A stretch of DNA of 64,000 nucleotides from Aeromicrobium sp. Root236. GTDB taxonomy: Bacteria > Actinomycetota > Actinomycetes > Propionibacteriales > Nocardioidaceae. Shown here in pieces: positions 54,165-64,000 of this stretch (its first letter is position 1; every line of letters starts with the position of its first letter). The notes beneath the pieces were generated by a model that saw only the letters and a program-made list of their open reading frames with translations, did no database searches and was not told where the DNA came from. The stretch spans positions 1,538,976-1,602,975 of the forward strand of contig NZ_LMIS01000001.1 in the NCBI RefSeq assembly GCF_001428805.1, in the 5' to 3' direction. Made by a program: the position numbers and the translations under genes.

Positions 54165-54905
54165 ATGAAATGGCTGAACCTGATCGGTGCCGTGGCAGCG
54201 GCCTTCATCGCTCCCATGACGACGATCTTCAGCGTCGTGACGTCGAAGAACTACGACGGCGTCGGGAAGATGTCCCGTGGACAGTGGCTAGCGTTCGGCC
54301 CGTCCCTCGCAGTTCTACTGTTGGCGGCGGTCATAACGGTCATTGCATTCGTCAAACGAGATCGAAGCAAGAGATTCCGCAAGCCCCGTAACTGGCGCCT
54401 GATCAGCGGCCTCCCGTGGATCCATCGCGTGGCGGTTCGTTTCAGCCAGGACCACGCGCGTCGCTCTGCCCGTCACAAAGACAAAATCACTGAGTACATG
54501 GCGAGCCTTCTCGATGATGCGAGTGAGGCGACAATCTTCAGTCGAGATCTTTCTTGGGCCACTCACACACGTGCCGCGACCGCCCTTGACCGGCTGGCCG
54601 CCGAGGGCAACCTGACAATTTACGTGCACAAGCCGCGGTCACGACGATTGTCTGATCGGATCGATAGTCTGGTGGAACAGGGCGCGAAGGTGCTCGCCTA
54701 CACACATCCTGACCATCCTCGGGTTCGGTTTACGCGCGTGCGGTCGTCCGGAACTACGACGCTCGCAGTTGGTAAGGAAGATAAGTCCCACCACCGGATC
54801 CGCGAGTTTCGAGACCCTAATGACGTGACATTTCAGATGGCGAATTGTCTGACATCAATCGAGAAGGTGTGGAGGGTCCGTGGCAAGAGCGATCGGGCGG
54901 TCTGA
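54165..54905 (+). CDS. Membrane-anchored protein of unknown function (A/T-rich island)
   Basis: 246 aa. Two N-terminal helices (LNLIGAVAAAFIAPMTTIFS and WLAFGPSLAVLLLAAVITVI) followed by a very basic segment (KRDRSKRFRKPRNWR) and a cytoplasmic alpha/beta domain (~105-235) with EATIFSRDLSWA, LTIYVHKPRSRR, GAKVLAYTHPDHPR and TLAVGKEDKSHHRIRE. The pattern recalls half of a phospholipase-D-like fold, but no HKD motif is present, so this is a weak guess. More A/T than all neighbours; overlaps the methyltransferase by 26 bases. Confidence 0.7.
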   Translation: MKWLNLIGAVAAAFIAPMTTIFSVVTSKNYDGVGKMSRGQWLAFGPSLAVLLLAAVITVIAFVKRDRSKRFRKPRNWRLISGLPWIHRVAVRFSQDHARRSARHKDKITEYMASLLDDASEATIFSRDLSWATHTRAATALDRLAAEGNLTIYVHKPRSRRLSDRIDSLVEQGAKVLAYTHPDHPRVRFTRVRSSGTTTLAVGKEDKSHHRIREFRDPNDVTFQMANCLTSIEKVWRVRGKSDRAV

Positions 54906-55650
54906 GGCGAAAAAGCTTGAAATTGAGCCCTGGAACTTGCTGGCCGATCAACGAGCTGCTGAGATTGACTCGGGCGTCGACATCAGCTTTCGACACGTAC
55001 TTGGTCCCACAATCGAACTCATTCTCAAGTCAGGGGGGGTGGGTGCGAATCGCCTGATCGACATCGGGTGCGGGACTGGACGCCTTCTGCCGTACCTAGC
55101 AGGAGCGTCGCACGATATTACCGCCATCGACCCCAGCACTCGTTCGATCGAGCTCACGCGCAAGTTTTCGACCACGACTGGAGTCAGAGCGCATGCAAGC
55201 GCCGACACCATTCAATCGTTCGCCACGACTCACGATCAGAAATTCGACGTCGCCATCGCGAACATGGTGCTGATGGACGTCGTCGACCTGGATGACTTCT
55301 TGAGGCACGCACGGAAGATCTTGCGGCGCGGCGCCCTGTTCATTGCGACGATCACGCACCCGTACTTCTGGCCTGCTTACTGGGGGTACGACACCGAGCC
55401 GTGGTTCGACTATCGGGAGGAGACGTTTATCCGATCGCGGTTCAAAACATCGTTACGTACGAGCTCGATCGACACTCTCCATGTGCATCGACCTGTGTCG
55501 CAATACTTCAGTCGAATAACTGAACAAGGGTTCGCCATCAAATCCGTCTTGGAACCCGTCTTGCCTGAAAGGATCCAGCGCGAGACCGGCGTGACGTGGA
55601 AAACACCACACTTCCTTGCGTTTACTGCACAGGCGGAGCCTTACCGCTGA
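54880..55650 (+). CDS. Class I SAM-dependent methyltransferase (A/T-rich island)
   Basis: 256 aa. Motif I RLIDIGCGTGRLLPYL, post-I acid in ITAIDPS, motif IV region FDVAIANMVLMDVV, motif V LRHARKILRRGALFIATITHP. Small-molecule (UbiE/Methyltransf_11) type; no DNA- or RNA-binding part visible. GGAGG precedes the GTG at 54880. Forms a coupled pair with the membrane protein in front of it; substrate unknown. Confidence 0.88.
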   Translation: MARAIGRSEAKKLEIEPWNLLADQRAAEIDSGVDISFRHVLGPTIELILKSGGVGANRLIDIGCGTGRLLPYLAGASHDITAIDPSTRSIELTRKFSTTTGVRAHASADTIQSFATTHDQKFDVAIANMVLMDVVDLDDFLRHARKILRRGALFIATITHPYFWPAYWGYDTEPWFDYREETFIRSRFKTSLRTSSIDTLHVHRPVSQYFSRITEQGFAIKSVLEPVLPERIQRETGVTWKTPHFLAFTAQAEPYR

Positions 55651-55673
55651 CGCACGGTTGGAATATGCCTGAC

Positions 55674-56846
55674 CTACTGGACGCCTCGTTGGATGTCGTC
55701 GAGCGACAGGTCGGGCAGCATGCCTTCGGGCTTGGTCGATCGGCGCACCAGCACGGGCTGGACGTCGTCGCTCTCGCGGGCCAGGGCGTACTGGGTGCCG
55801 GCCAGCGCGAACCTGAGCGCCCGCGAGAGCGAGCTGACCCTCGCGTCGGACGGGCTGAGCTTCGGCGCTGCGGCCTTGATCGCCATCGCGAGGATCGGCA
55901 ACGGGCCACCGTGGTTGGCCAGCTGGTCGCTGAAGCTGCGCACCTTGGAGTCGGAGAGGACCTTCTTGATGATCGCCTTGTAGTCCTCGGGAGAGGTCGC
56001 GGCCTCGGCATGCACGACAGGGATCTCCTGCGCCAAGGCGTGCCAGTTGACCTTGCCCTTGCCCGCGGCAGGCGGTGCCTGGCTCGCGGACTTCTTGGCT
56101 GCGGTCTTCTTGGCCGGCTCGGCCTTCTTGGTCGCGGACTTCTTGGTCGCGGCCTTCTTCGCCGGCTCGGCCTTCTTGGCCGGCTCCTCCTGCTGGGCGG
56201 CCTTCTTCGCCGGGGCCTGGGCGGCCCGCGCCTCGGGTTGTTCAGCGGGCTTCTCCGCAGGCGCCTTGCGCGCGCTCTTGCGCGGACGGCTCTCGGCCGG
56301 CGCTGCCTGCTCACCGGACGAGAACAGGGGCTTGAGCGCCGCGGCCGGCGGGGGCTTCGGGGCCAGCTTGAGCGTGACGTACTGGTCGACCTCGCGCTCG
56401 AGGACGTTGTTGGGCCGGTGGTCGGGAAGCGTCGCACCGACCACGTACTTGTTGAGCTCGTGCAGGCGGCGCACGAGCGGCACGAAGTCGCCGTCGGCCG
56501 ACACGATCACGAAGACGTCGATCTGCTCCAGCTCGGCAGCCACCCGGAGGCAGTCGACGACCAGCACGATGTCGGCCGCGTTCTTCTCGGCCTTGCTGAC
56601 CGAGAAGACCTGCACGGTCTGCACGCCGGCTCGCTCGACGTCGCGGCGGTAGTCCTCGAGCCCGAGGGCGTTCCAGTCGGCGTACGCCCGCGCGACCGCG
56701 ATGTTGCCACCGTCGGCCGCCAGGGCCGCGGCGGACTCGAGCTGCTTGAGGATGTCCTCCATCGAGACATCGGGGATGTCGAGCTTGCCGTAGCCCTTGA
56801 ACAGGTTCTCGGCGTCGATGAAGACAGCGACATTGCGGGTGGCCAC
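55674..56846 (-). CDS. NYN-domain (LabA/DUF88) putative RNase with C-terminal LOTUS-like domain
   Basis: 390 aa. NYN domain residues ~1-150 with the acidic residues of the PIN-like site (AVFIDAENLF, IVLVVDCLRV, VSADGDFVPLVRRL). A long Ala/Lys/Glu-rich linker with repeated PAKKA / TKKSA units (~180-275, bases 56020-56310) is low complexity. The last ~100 residues (DYKAIIKKVLSDSK ... LSRALRFALAG) resemble an OST-HTH/LOTUS RNA-binding unit. Probably a single-strand RNA nuclease; substrate unknown. GTG start. Confidence 0.85.
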   Translation of the reverse strand: MATRNVAVFIDAENLFKGYGKLDIPDVSMEDILKQLESAAALAADGGNIAVARAYADWNALGLEDYRRDVERAGVQTVQVFSVSKAEKNAADIVLVVDCLRVAAELEQIDVFVIVSADGDFVPLVRRLHELNKYVVGATLPDHRPNNVLEREVDQYVTLKLAPKPPPAAALKPLFSSGEQAAPAESRPRKSARKAPAEKPAEQPEARAAQAPAKKAAQQEEPAKKAEPAKKAATKKSATKKAEPAKKTAAKKSASQAPPAAGKGKVNWHALAQEIPVVHAEAATSPEDYKAIIKKVLSDSKVRSFSDQLANHGGPLPILAMAIKAAAPKLSPSDARVSSLSRALRFALAGTQYALARESDDVQPVLVRRSTKPEGMLPDLSLDDIQRGVQ

Positions 56847-56892
56847 GAGACGAGGCTATCGGCCGTCGGCCGCGAGGCGGACGGGGCGCGGC

Positions 56893-58413
<1,521 letters not shown>

Positions 58414-58501
58414 CTAACGTCCGGAGGAAGCGGGAGAGCCGCGCCGACCGGGTGGTGCGACCGGGGTCACAGAACAACCGACGATTGATCCGTACTCGCA
58501 G

Positions 58502-58507
58502 TATGAT
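58502..58507 (+). promoter_or_regulatory. -10 element for leaderless TetR gene
   Basis: TATGAT at 58502-58507 ends six bases before the ATG at 58514, the distance to a transcription start, and there is no Shine-Dalgarno between. No good -35 is visible. Suggests a leaderless message. Confidence 0.45.
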
Positions 58508-58513
58508 GTCGGG

Positions 58514-59116
58514 ATGGACCGTAAGCCAGGGCGCCCGAGGGCACTCACAGTCGACGTCATCGCGCAGGCCGCGCTTGACGACGGAATCGCCACGTTCAGC
58601 ATGCCGTCGGTCGCCCGTCGGCTCGGGGTCGCTCATTCCGGTCTGTACCGCTACGTGGAGGATCGTGACGACCTGCTCGTCCGCGCCCTCGACAAGGCGA
58701 TCCTGGCCGCGACCTGGCCGGAAGCCGACCTGCCTTGGCAGGACCTGCTCAAGGGCATCGGGCTGACCATCTGGCAGATGTGCGAGGACCATCCGGGCCT
58801 CGACACCGCTGCACTCGGCGCGCCCAAGTCGCCCCGAGCGGTCGAGGAGCGCATCGAGAAGTACATCGAGTCGCTGCAGAACCAGGGATTCCTGCTCGAG
58901 GACGCCGCCGTGGCGGTCGAGTTCGTCATCACCCTGGCGCTCACGGCGTCCGCCGAGATGCAACGGCTCAAGGCGATCGAGCAGAGCCACGCCGACGGCC
59001 CCCGGCTGCCGGTCCTCAAGGCCTACGACACCGAAGAGGTCTGGCGCGGCCGCGGTTGGTACGACCGCAAGCTCGACATCGTGCTGGCCGGACTCGACCA
59101 GCGCCGCTCCGACTAG
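58514..59116 (+). CDS. TetR-family transcriptional regulator
   Basis: 200 aa. N-terminal helix-turn-helix, GIATFSMPSVARRLGVAHSGLYRYVEDRDDLLVRAL (in two pieces, residues ~24-60), and a helical ligand domain with LEDAAVAVEFVITLALTASAE. Divergent from guaB with 109 bases between, convergent on the siderophore-binding gene with which it shares the CTAG stop. Target unknown. Confidence 0.9.
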   Translation: MDRKPGRPRALTVDVIAQAALDDGIATFSMPSVARRLGVAHSGLYRYVEDRDDLLVRALDKAILAATWPEADLPWQDLLKGIGLTIWQMCEDHPGLDTAALGAPKSPRAVEERIEKYIESLQNQGFLLEDAAVAVEFVITLALTASAEMQRLKAIEQSHADGPRLPVLKAYDTEEVWRGRGWYDRKLDIVLAGLDQRRSD

Positions 59117-60099
59117 CCCGCATACGTCTCGAGCTGCGTGGCCAGGCGATTCATGATGTCCGCGTACGCCCGATAGCTGGGCGGCGCGACGGACGTCCAC
59201 GGGATGTACGCCTTGTGCTTTGCGGCCTGCAGGGTCTCGAACACCGGCTGGTCCTCGAGGATCGCGAGACCGGCCTTGCCCACACGGTCGTCGTAGAGGA
59301 ACACGTCGGCGGGATAGAGGTCGGCCTTCTCCCAGCTCAGCGTCTGGAAGTAGCCGCCCTCGTCGGGCTTCGTCGGCACCACCAGCGGCAGCTTGAGCTG
59401 GTCGCGCCAGTACTTCAGGTCGGGGCTGACCTCAGGGTTCGACACGTAGAAGACGTCCTTGGCCGGTGAGCCGACCAGGATCTTCTTGCTGCCGAGGGCC
59501 TGGCCGGCCTTCTCGACGCGGCCGGCCGCGGCCGTGAAGTCGTCGTGCGCCGTGCGTACGGTGTCCGAGTCGACGTCGGCACCCAGAGCCTTGGCCGCCC
59601 GCTCGGTCGAGTCGAGCATCTGCGGCAACGTCTTGCCGTCGAAGCTCACGACCAGGATCGGCGCGAGCTGCTTGAGCTTCTTGGCGGTCGCGTCGTTGAC
59701 GTACCAGAGGTCGCTCTTGAGGTAGGCGCTCGTGACGACCAGGTCCGGCTTGAGGCTGGCCGCCTTCTCGAGGTCGATCGAGCCGTACTCGCCGCCGCCC
59801 GTGACGTCCTCCGCCTTGCCGAGGTCCAGGCCGGCGACCTGCGAGTCGGGCTGGCCATCGGCGTTCTTGAGCGGCCCGAACGTGCCCACGATCTCGTCAC
59901 CGAGGCCGAGGTCGGTCAGGGCTGCCGCCATCGATGACTGCACGAGGAGCCGCTTCGGCGCGTGGTCCAGCGAGATCGGGGTGCCGACGTCGTCCTTGTA
60001 CGTCCACGGCCCGGCACCCTCGTCGTCTGATGCCGACGAGCCGCAGGCCGCGGCCACCAGCAGGGAAGCTGCCGCGAGGATCGTGCCGAGGCGCCTCAC
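59113..60099 (-). CDS. Iron-siderophore-type ABC substrate-binding lipoprotein (copy 2)
   Basis: 328 aa. Lipobox LVAAAC, then the class-III binding fold (SMAAALTDLGLGDEIVGTFG ... KPDLVVTSAYLKSDLWYVND ... ADVFLYDDRVGKAG). About half identical by eye to the next protein upstream, including the ATAKK / LAPIL segments. GTGA overlap with it. No permease or ATPase genes are here. Confidence 0.85.
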   Translation of the reverse strand: MRRLGTILAAASLLVAAACGSSASDDEGAGPWTYKDDVGTPISLDHAPKRLLVQSSMAAALTDLGLGDEIVGTFGPLKNADGQPDSQVAGLDLGKAEDVTGGGEYGSIDLEKAASLKPDLVVTSAYLKSDLWYVNDATAKKLKQLAPILVVSFDGKTLPQMLDSTERAAKALGADVDSDTVRTAHDDFTAAAGRVEKAGQALGSKKILVGSPAKDVFYVSNPEVSPDLKYWRDQLKLPLVVPTKPDEGGYFQTLSWEKADLYPADVFLYDDRVGKAGLAILEDQPVFETLQAAKHKAYIPWTSVAPPSYRAYADIMNRLATQLETYAG

Positions 60100-61070
60100 A
60101 GCTGCTCCTCGATGTCGTCGGCGAGACGATCGATGACCTTGGCGTACGCCGCGAAGCTCGCCGGCGACACGGCCTCCCACGGCACCCAGGCGTCGTTCTT
60201 GGCCGCCGTGATCGTCGAGAACACCGGCTGGTCCTGGAACTGCTTGAGCGTCGATCCCCCTTCTCGCGAGTCCCACATGACCACGTCGGCGTCGTACTTG
60301 TCAGACTTCTCCCAGCTCATGTCCTCCCAGTACGTGCCCGCCTTGGCCTTGGCCGCGATGATCGGCAGCCCGAGCGACTCGTAGTAGTCGAGGTCGGGGA
60401 ACTGCGCGGGGTCAGCGGCGTAGAACAGGTCCTTGGTGCCGGAGACGACGAGCACCTCGCGGTCGCCGAGCTTCGCGCCGACGTCCGTGAGCCGCTTGCT
60501 CGCGGCGTCGAAGTCCGCGCGCCCCTTGGCGACCTTGGCCGAGTCGAGGTCGGCGCCCAGCTTCGCACCGAGCTCCTGGACGTCCTCGATGCTCTCGATG
60601 ACCGAGTCGCCCTGGAAGTCGACCGCGAGGATCGGGGCGAGCTTGACGGCCTTCTTGGCCGTGGCGTCGTTGATGTACCAGAGCTCTGGCGGCAGGTACA
60701 TGTTGGTGACGATGAGGTCGGGCTCGAGGCTCGCGAGCTTCTCGAGGTCGAGGCTGCCGTACTCCCCGCCGGCCGTGACGTCGGTGATCGCGTCGGGGTC
60801 GAGGCCCGCCGCCTGCGGGTCCAGCGAGCCGTCGGCGCGCTTGAGCGGACCGAAGACGCCGACGACGTCCACGCCGAGGTCGTTCAGCCCAGCGGCGAGC
60901 GAGGACTGGGCGACGACGCGCTTGGGAGGCGAGTCGAGGGTGATCGTGGTGTCGCGGTCGTCCGTGTAGGTCCAGGGACCGCTGCCGGCGTCCTCCGAGG
61001 CGGAGGTGCCGCAGGCGGCAAGGGTCACGAGGGCGATCGCGGCAGTGGCCGCGAGAAGTCTGCGTTTCAT
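60096..61070 (-). CDS. Iron-siderophore-type ABC substrate-binding lipoprotein (copy 1)
   Basis: 324 aa. Signal MKRRLLAATAAIALVTLAAC with lipobox TLAAC; binding fold with SLAAGLNDLGVDVVGVFG and PDLIVTNMYLPPELWYINDA. An IdeR-like box begins on the A of the ATG and covers the 18 bases before it, so transcription must start at or very near the ATG (leaderless). Function as ferric-siderophore receptor is inferred from fold and iron box. Confidence 0.87.
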   Translation of the reverse strand: MKRRLLAATAAIALVTLAACGTSASEDAGSGPWTYTDDRDTTITLDSPPKRVVAQSSLAAGLNDLGVDVVGVFGPLKRADGSLDPQAAGLDPDAITDVTAGGEYGSLDLEKLASLEPDLIVTNMYLPPELWYINDATAKKAVKLAPILAVDFQGDSVIESIEDVQELGAKLGADLDSAKVAKGRADFDAASKRLTDVGAKLGDREVLVVSGTKDLFYAADPAQFPDLDYYESLGLPIIAAKAKAGTYWEDMSWEKSDKYDADVVMWDSREGGSTLKQFQDQPVFSTITAAKNDAWVPWEAVSPASFAAYAKVIDRLADDIEEQL

Positions 61071-61088
61071 AAGGGCAGCCTAACCTAA
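61070..61088. promoter_or_regulatory. IdeR/DtxR-like iron box at the start of the binding-protein genes
   Basis: TAAGGGCAGCCTAACCTAA matches TTAGGTTAGCCTAACCTAA at 16 of 19 positions. It overlaps the first base of the start codon and ends nine bases short of the stop of the RNase gene on the same strand. Confidence 0.85.
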
Positions 61089-61096
61089 CGAAATGC

Positions 61097-62515
61097 CTAG
61101 TCGGCAGGGCCCCCGAACGTGAACTGCACCTCACGACGAGCCTCGTCGACCTCGGCCAGACGTACGCTGACCTGCTCACCTTCGGGCAGGCCCTCGCCCC
61201 GGCACCGGGCGATGACCGGCGGGTCGAGCAGAGCCACCTCGCCGCCCTCTCGGTCGGCGTGCATGACGACCGCGTCGAACGACTCCCCGACCCGACCGGC
61301 CAGCGACCACACCTCGGCCTGGTCGATGCACGTGCGATCGGCCTTCGAGGCGCGGCGGTCCGACTCCTTCATGATCTCCGGCAGGGACGGCAGCGCCTCG
61401 CGCACCCAGTCCGGCACGGTTCGCTTCTCGCAGATCGCGAGGCAGACCTCGGTGCCGAAGCGGTCGGCGAGGCGCCGCAGGGGCGCGGTGACGTGCGCGT
61501 ACGGGCCGCCGACCCCACCGTGGTCCACCTGCGCCGGCCTCGAGCCGTCGAACGCCTCGTAGCCGGCACCGCGGAGCAGCCGGGTCGCCTCGGTCATCAG
61601 TGCGATCGATGCGGGCAGCGCGGGATCGAGGCCGACGAGCACGTGGGCGGGAGTCGCTCCGTCAGGCACGGCGACCTTGAGCGAGCGTGCGGTGCGCAGG
61701 AAGTCGGCCTTGGCCCGGTCATCCGGGGGCGGGAGGGTGCGGAGCAGCCCCACCTCGGCCCCGAGCATGAGCTGCGCCGCGGCCATGCCGGTCAACAGTG
61801 AGATCTCCGCGTTCCACCCGTCGACGTCGGTGCGGACCCGCATCACGACGCGCCACGCGTCCCCCTCACGCTCGACCTCCTGCTCGGGCAGTGCGAGCTC
61901 GATCGCGCCACGGTCGACGCGTACGCGCTGACGCAGCCGGCCGAGGTCGGCGAGCGGCTCGAGCGACGGGTGCGGCTCACCGGCGTCGAACGAACGCTGC
62001 ACACCCTCGTAGTCGAGCTGTGCCACGGACCTGACCCGCGCGCGGCGTACGGAGACGTTGCCCAGCTCGCCGTCAGCGGCCACGTCGATCGTCCAGACCG
62101 CTGCGCCGCGCACCTCTCCGGCCAGGAGGCTCAGGGCGTCCTCGGACAGCACCGGCGGGTGCAGCGGCACACGGCCGTCGGGCAGGTAGATCGTCTGGCC
62201 GCGCCGACGGGCCTCGGCGTCGACGGCGCCACCGGGCGGGATCACGGCGCCCAGGTCCGCGATCGCGTAGTGAACCCTGAAGCCGTCGCCCACCCGCTCG
62301 AGGAACATCGCCTGGTCGAGGTCGCGTGCGCCGGGCGGATCGATCGTGACGAACGGGATCGTGGTCGCGTCCTCGACGTCGGTGCGGGCGGCCTCGGCGA
62401 TCGTGGTGGCCTCGGCGGCCACCTCGGGCGGGAAGCTCGCCGTCTCGGCAAGCGTCGGGAGGTCGAGCTCGGCGCGTACGCCCTCGAAGTCGTGCGGCGA
62501 TGTGCTCACCCGCAT
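61097..62515 (-). CDS. RNB-domain exoribonuclease (RNase II/R family)
   Basis: 472 aa from ATG 62515. RNB catalytic motif TIDPPGARDLDQAMFLER with the metal-binding Asp residues, then DLGAVIPPGGAVDAEARRRG and YAHVTAPLRRLADRF (the C-terminal RNB signature), and a short S1-like end (VSVRLAEVDEARREVQFTF). It lacks the cold-shock domains of E. coli RNase R, so it is the short actinobacterial form. A GTG at 62617 would add 34 atypical residues. Confidence 0.9.
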   Translation of the reverse strand: MRVSTSPHDFEGVRAELDLPTLAETASFPPEVAAEATTIAEAARTDVEDATTIPFVTIDPPGARDLDQAMFLERVGDGFRVHYAIADLGAVIPPGGAVDAEARRRGQTIYLPDGRVPLHPPVLSEDALSLLAGEVRGAAVWTIDVAADGELGNVSVRRARVRSVAQLDYEGVQRSFDAGEPHPSLEPLADLGRLRQRVRVDRGAIELALPEQEVEREGDAWRVVMRVRTDVDGWNAEISLLTGMAAAQLMLGAEVGLLRTLPPPDDRAKADFLRTARSLKVAVPDGATPAHVLVGLDPALPASIALMTEATRLLRGAGYEAFDGSRPAQVDHGGVGGPYAHVTAPLRRLADRFGTEVCLAICEKRTVPDWVREALPSLPEIMKESDRRASKADRTCIDQAEVWSLAGRVGESFDAVVMHADREGGEVALLDPPVIARCRGEGLPEGEQVSVRLAEVDEARREVQFTFGGPAD

Positions 62516-62640
62516 GAATCTAGCCCGAGGGGCGCGCACCTCGCCGGTCGAGTAGGAGGCCGCCCGCGGCCGGCGTATCGAGACCACGGGAGTCGATATG
62601 CTCGCGCTACCCGACACCGGCGCAACAGCTCAGAGAACGA

Positions 62641-62676
62641 GAGAGACGGATGGCTCACCCGAGCCATCCGTCTCTC
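62641..62676 (-). terminator. groEL terminator
   Basis: Perfect 16-bp inverted repeat (GAGAGACGGATGGCTC at 62641-62656, complement 62661-62676) with a 4-base loop, 18 bases after the groEL stop. The rest of the 179-base gap up to 62515 holds no gene I can support. Confidence 0.85.
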
Positions 62677-62694
62677 CTTGTTACCTACTCCGGA

Positions 62695-64000
<1,306 letters not shown>

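Noticed and set aside
54165-55650. Restriction-modification or phage-defence system
   Set aside because: The methyltransferase lacks target-recognition parts and no nuclease motif is visible; kept only as an open question.
56020-56310. Apparent tandem DNA repeat
   Set aside because: It encodes the Lys/Ala-rich linker of the NYN protein, so it is coding low complexity and not a separate repeat element.

Overview
This window comes from a high-GC Gram-positive actinobacterium. The evidence is strongly G/C-biased third codon positions, many GTG starts, a guaB/guaB3/ChoD-like oxidase/guaA neighbourhood like that of mycobacteria, a SARP-type regulator, PspC-type sensor kinase signalling, IdeR/DtxR-like iron boxes and a GroEL with a His-containing tail. 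The gene style best fits Nocardioidaceae (Aeromicrobium- or Nocardioides-like). That placement is an inference and was not tested against any database.

Layout. 0-8 kb: the end of a DUF559 nuclease-like gene, pcrA helicase, a lipoprotein, GNAT and GntR genes, zwf and a CPA1 Na+/H+ antiporter. 8-14.5 kb: a DrrAB-type ABC exporter, a twin palindromic repeat, a 1038-aa SARP/STAND regulator, and a divergent AraC/DUF2000 pair. 14.5-18.3 kb: an envelope-stress locus (LuxR response regulator, PspC histidine kinase, divergent PspC/LiaF-like proteins). 18.2-22.1 kb: glycerophosphodiesterase, gamma-glutamyltransferase, NhaA. 22.2-37 kb: a dense set of stress and redox operons, several preceded by GTTT-N15/16-GGGTAY/G promoters of the general-stress sigma (SigB/SigF) type: a non-canonical NRAMP-like transporter with two PRC-barrel-like proteins, a haem-oxygenase-like diiron protein with a CDGSH protein, a Rieske-FAD oxidoreductase, an isochorismatase, an SRPBCC/Zn-ADH/SDR/CrtI-like operon, and hemerythrin with a GCS2 ligase.

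37-62.5 kb: a backbone of guaA, GMC oxidase, guaB3, guaB and groEL interrupted by accessory blocks. The largest (43-51.6 kb) is an extracytoplasmic copper/iron locus: a Met-rich secreted protein, CopC-CopD, two secreted proteins sharing a previously unfamiliar duplicated ~48-residue repeat domain, two cupredoxins, a PepSY membrane protein, and a convergent IdeR-box-preceded efeO-efeB pair without efeU. A second block (54.1-55.66 kb) is an A/T-richer two-gene island (membrane protein plus SAM methyltransferase). A third (59.1-61.1 kb) holds two tandem iron-siderophore-type binding lipoproteins under an IdeR-like box that touches the start codon. The window ends inside groEL.

The strongest candidates for something undescribed are the duplicated His-rich repeat domain in the metal locus, the clustered stress-sigma regulon with its NRAMP-like/PRC operon, and the membrane-protein/methyltransferase island. 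Nearly all genes are tightly packed; no gap exceeds 300 bases. I saw no rRNA, tRNA, CRISPR array or insertion sequence.
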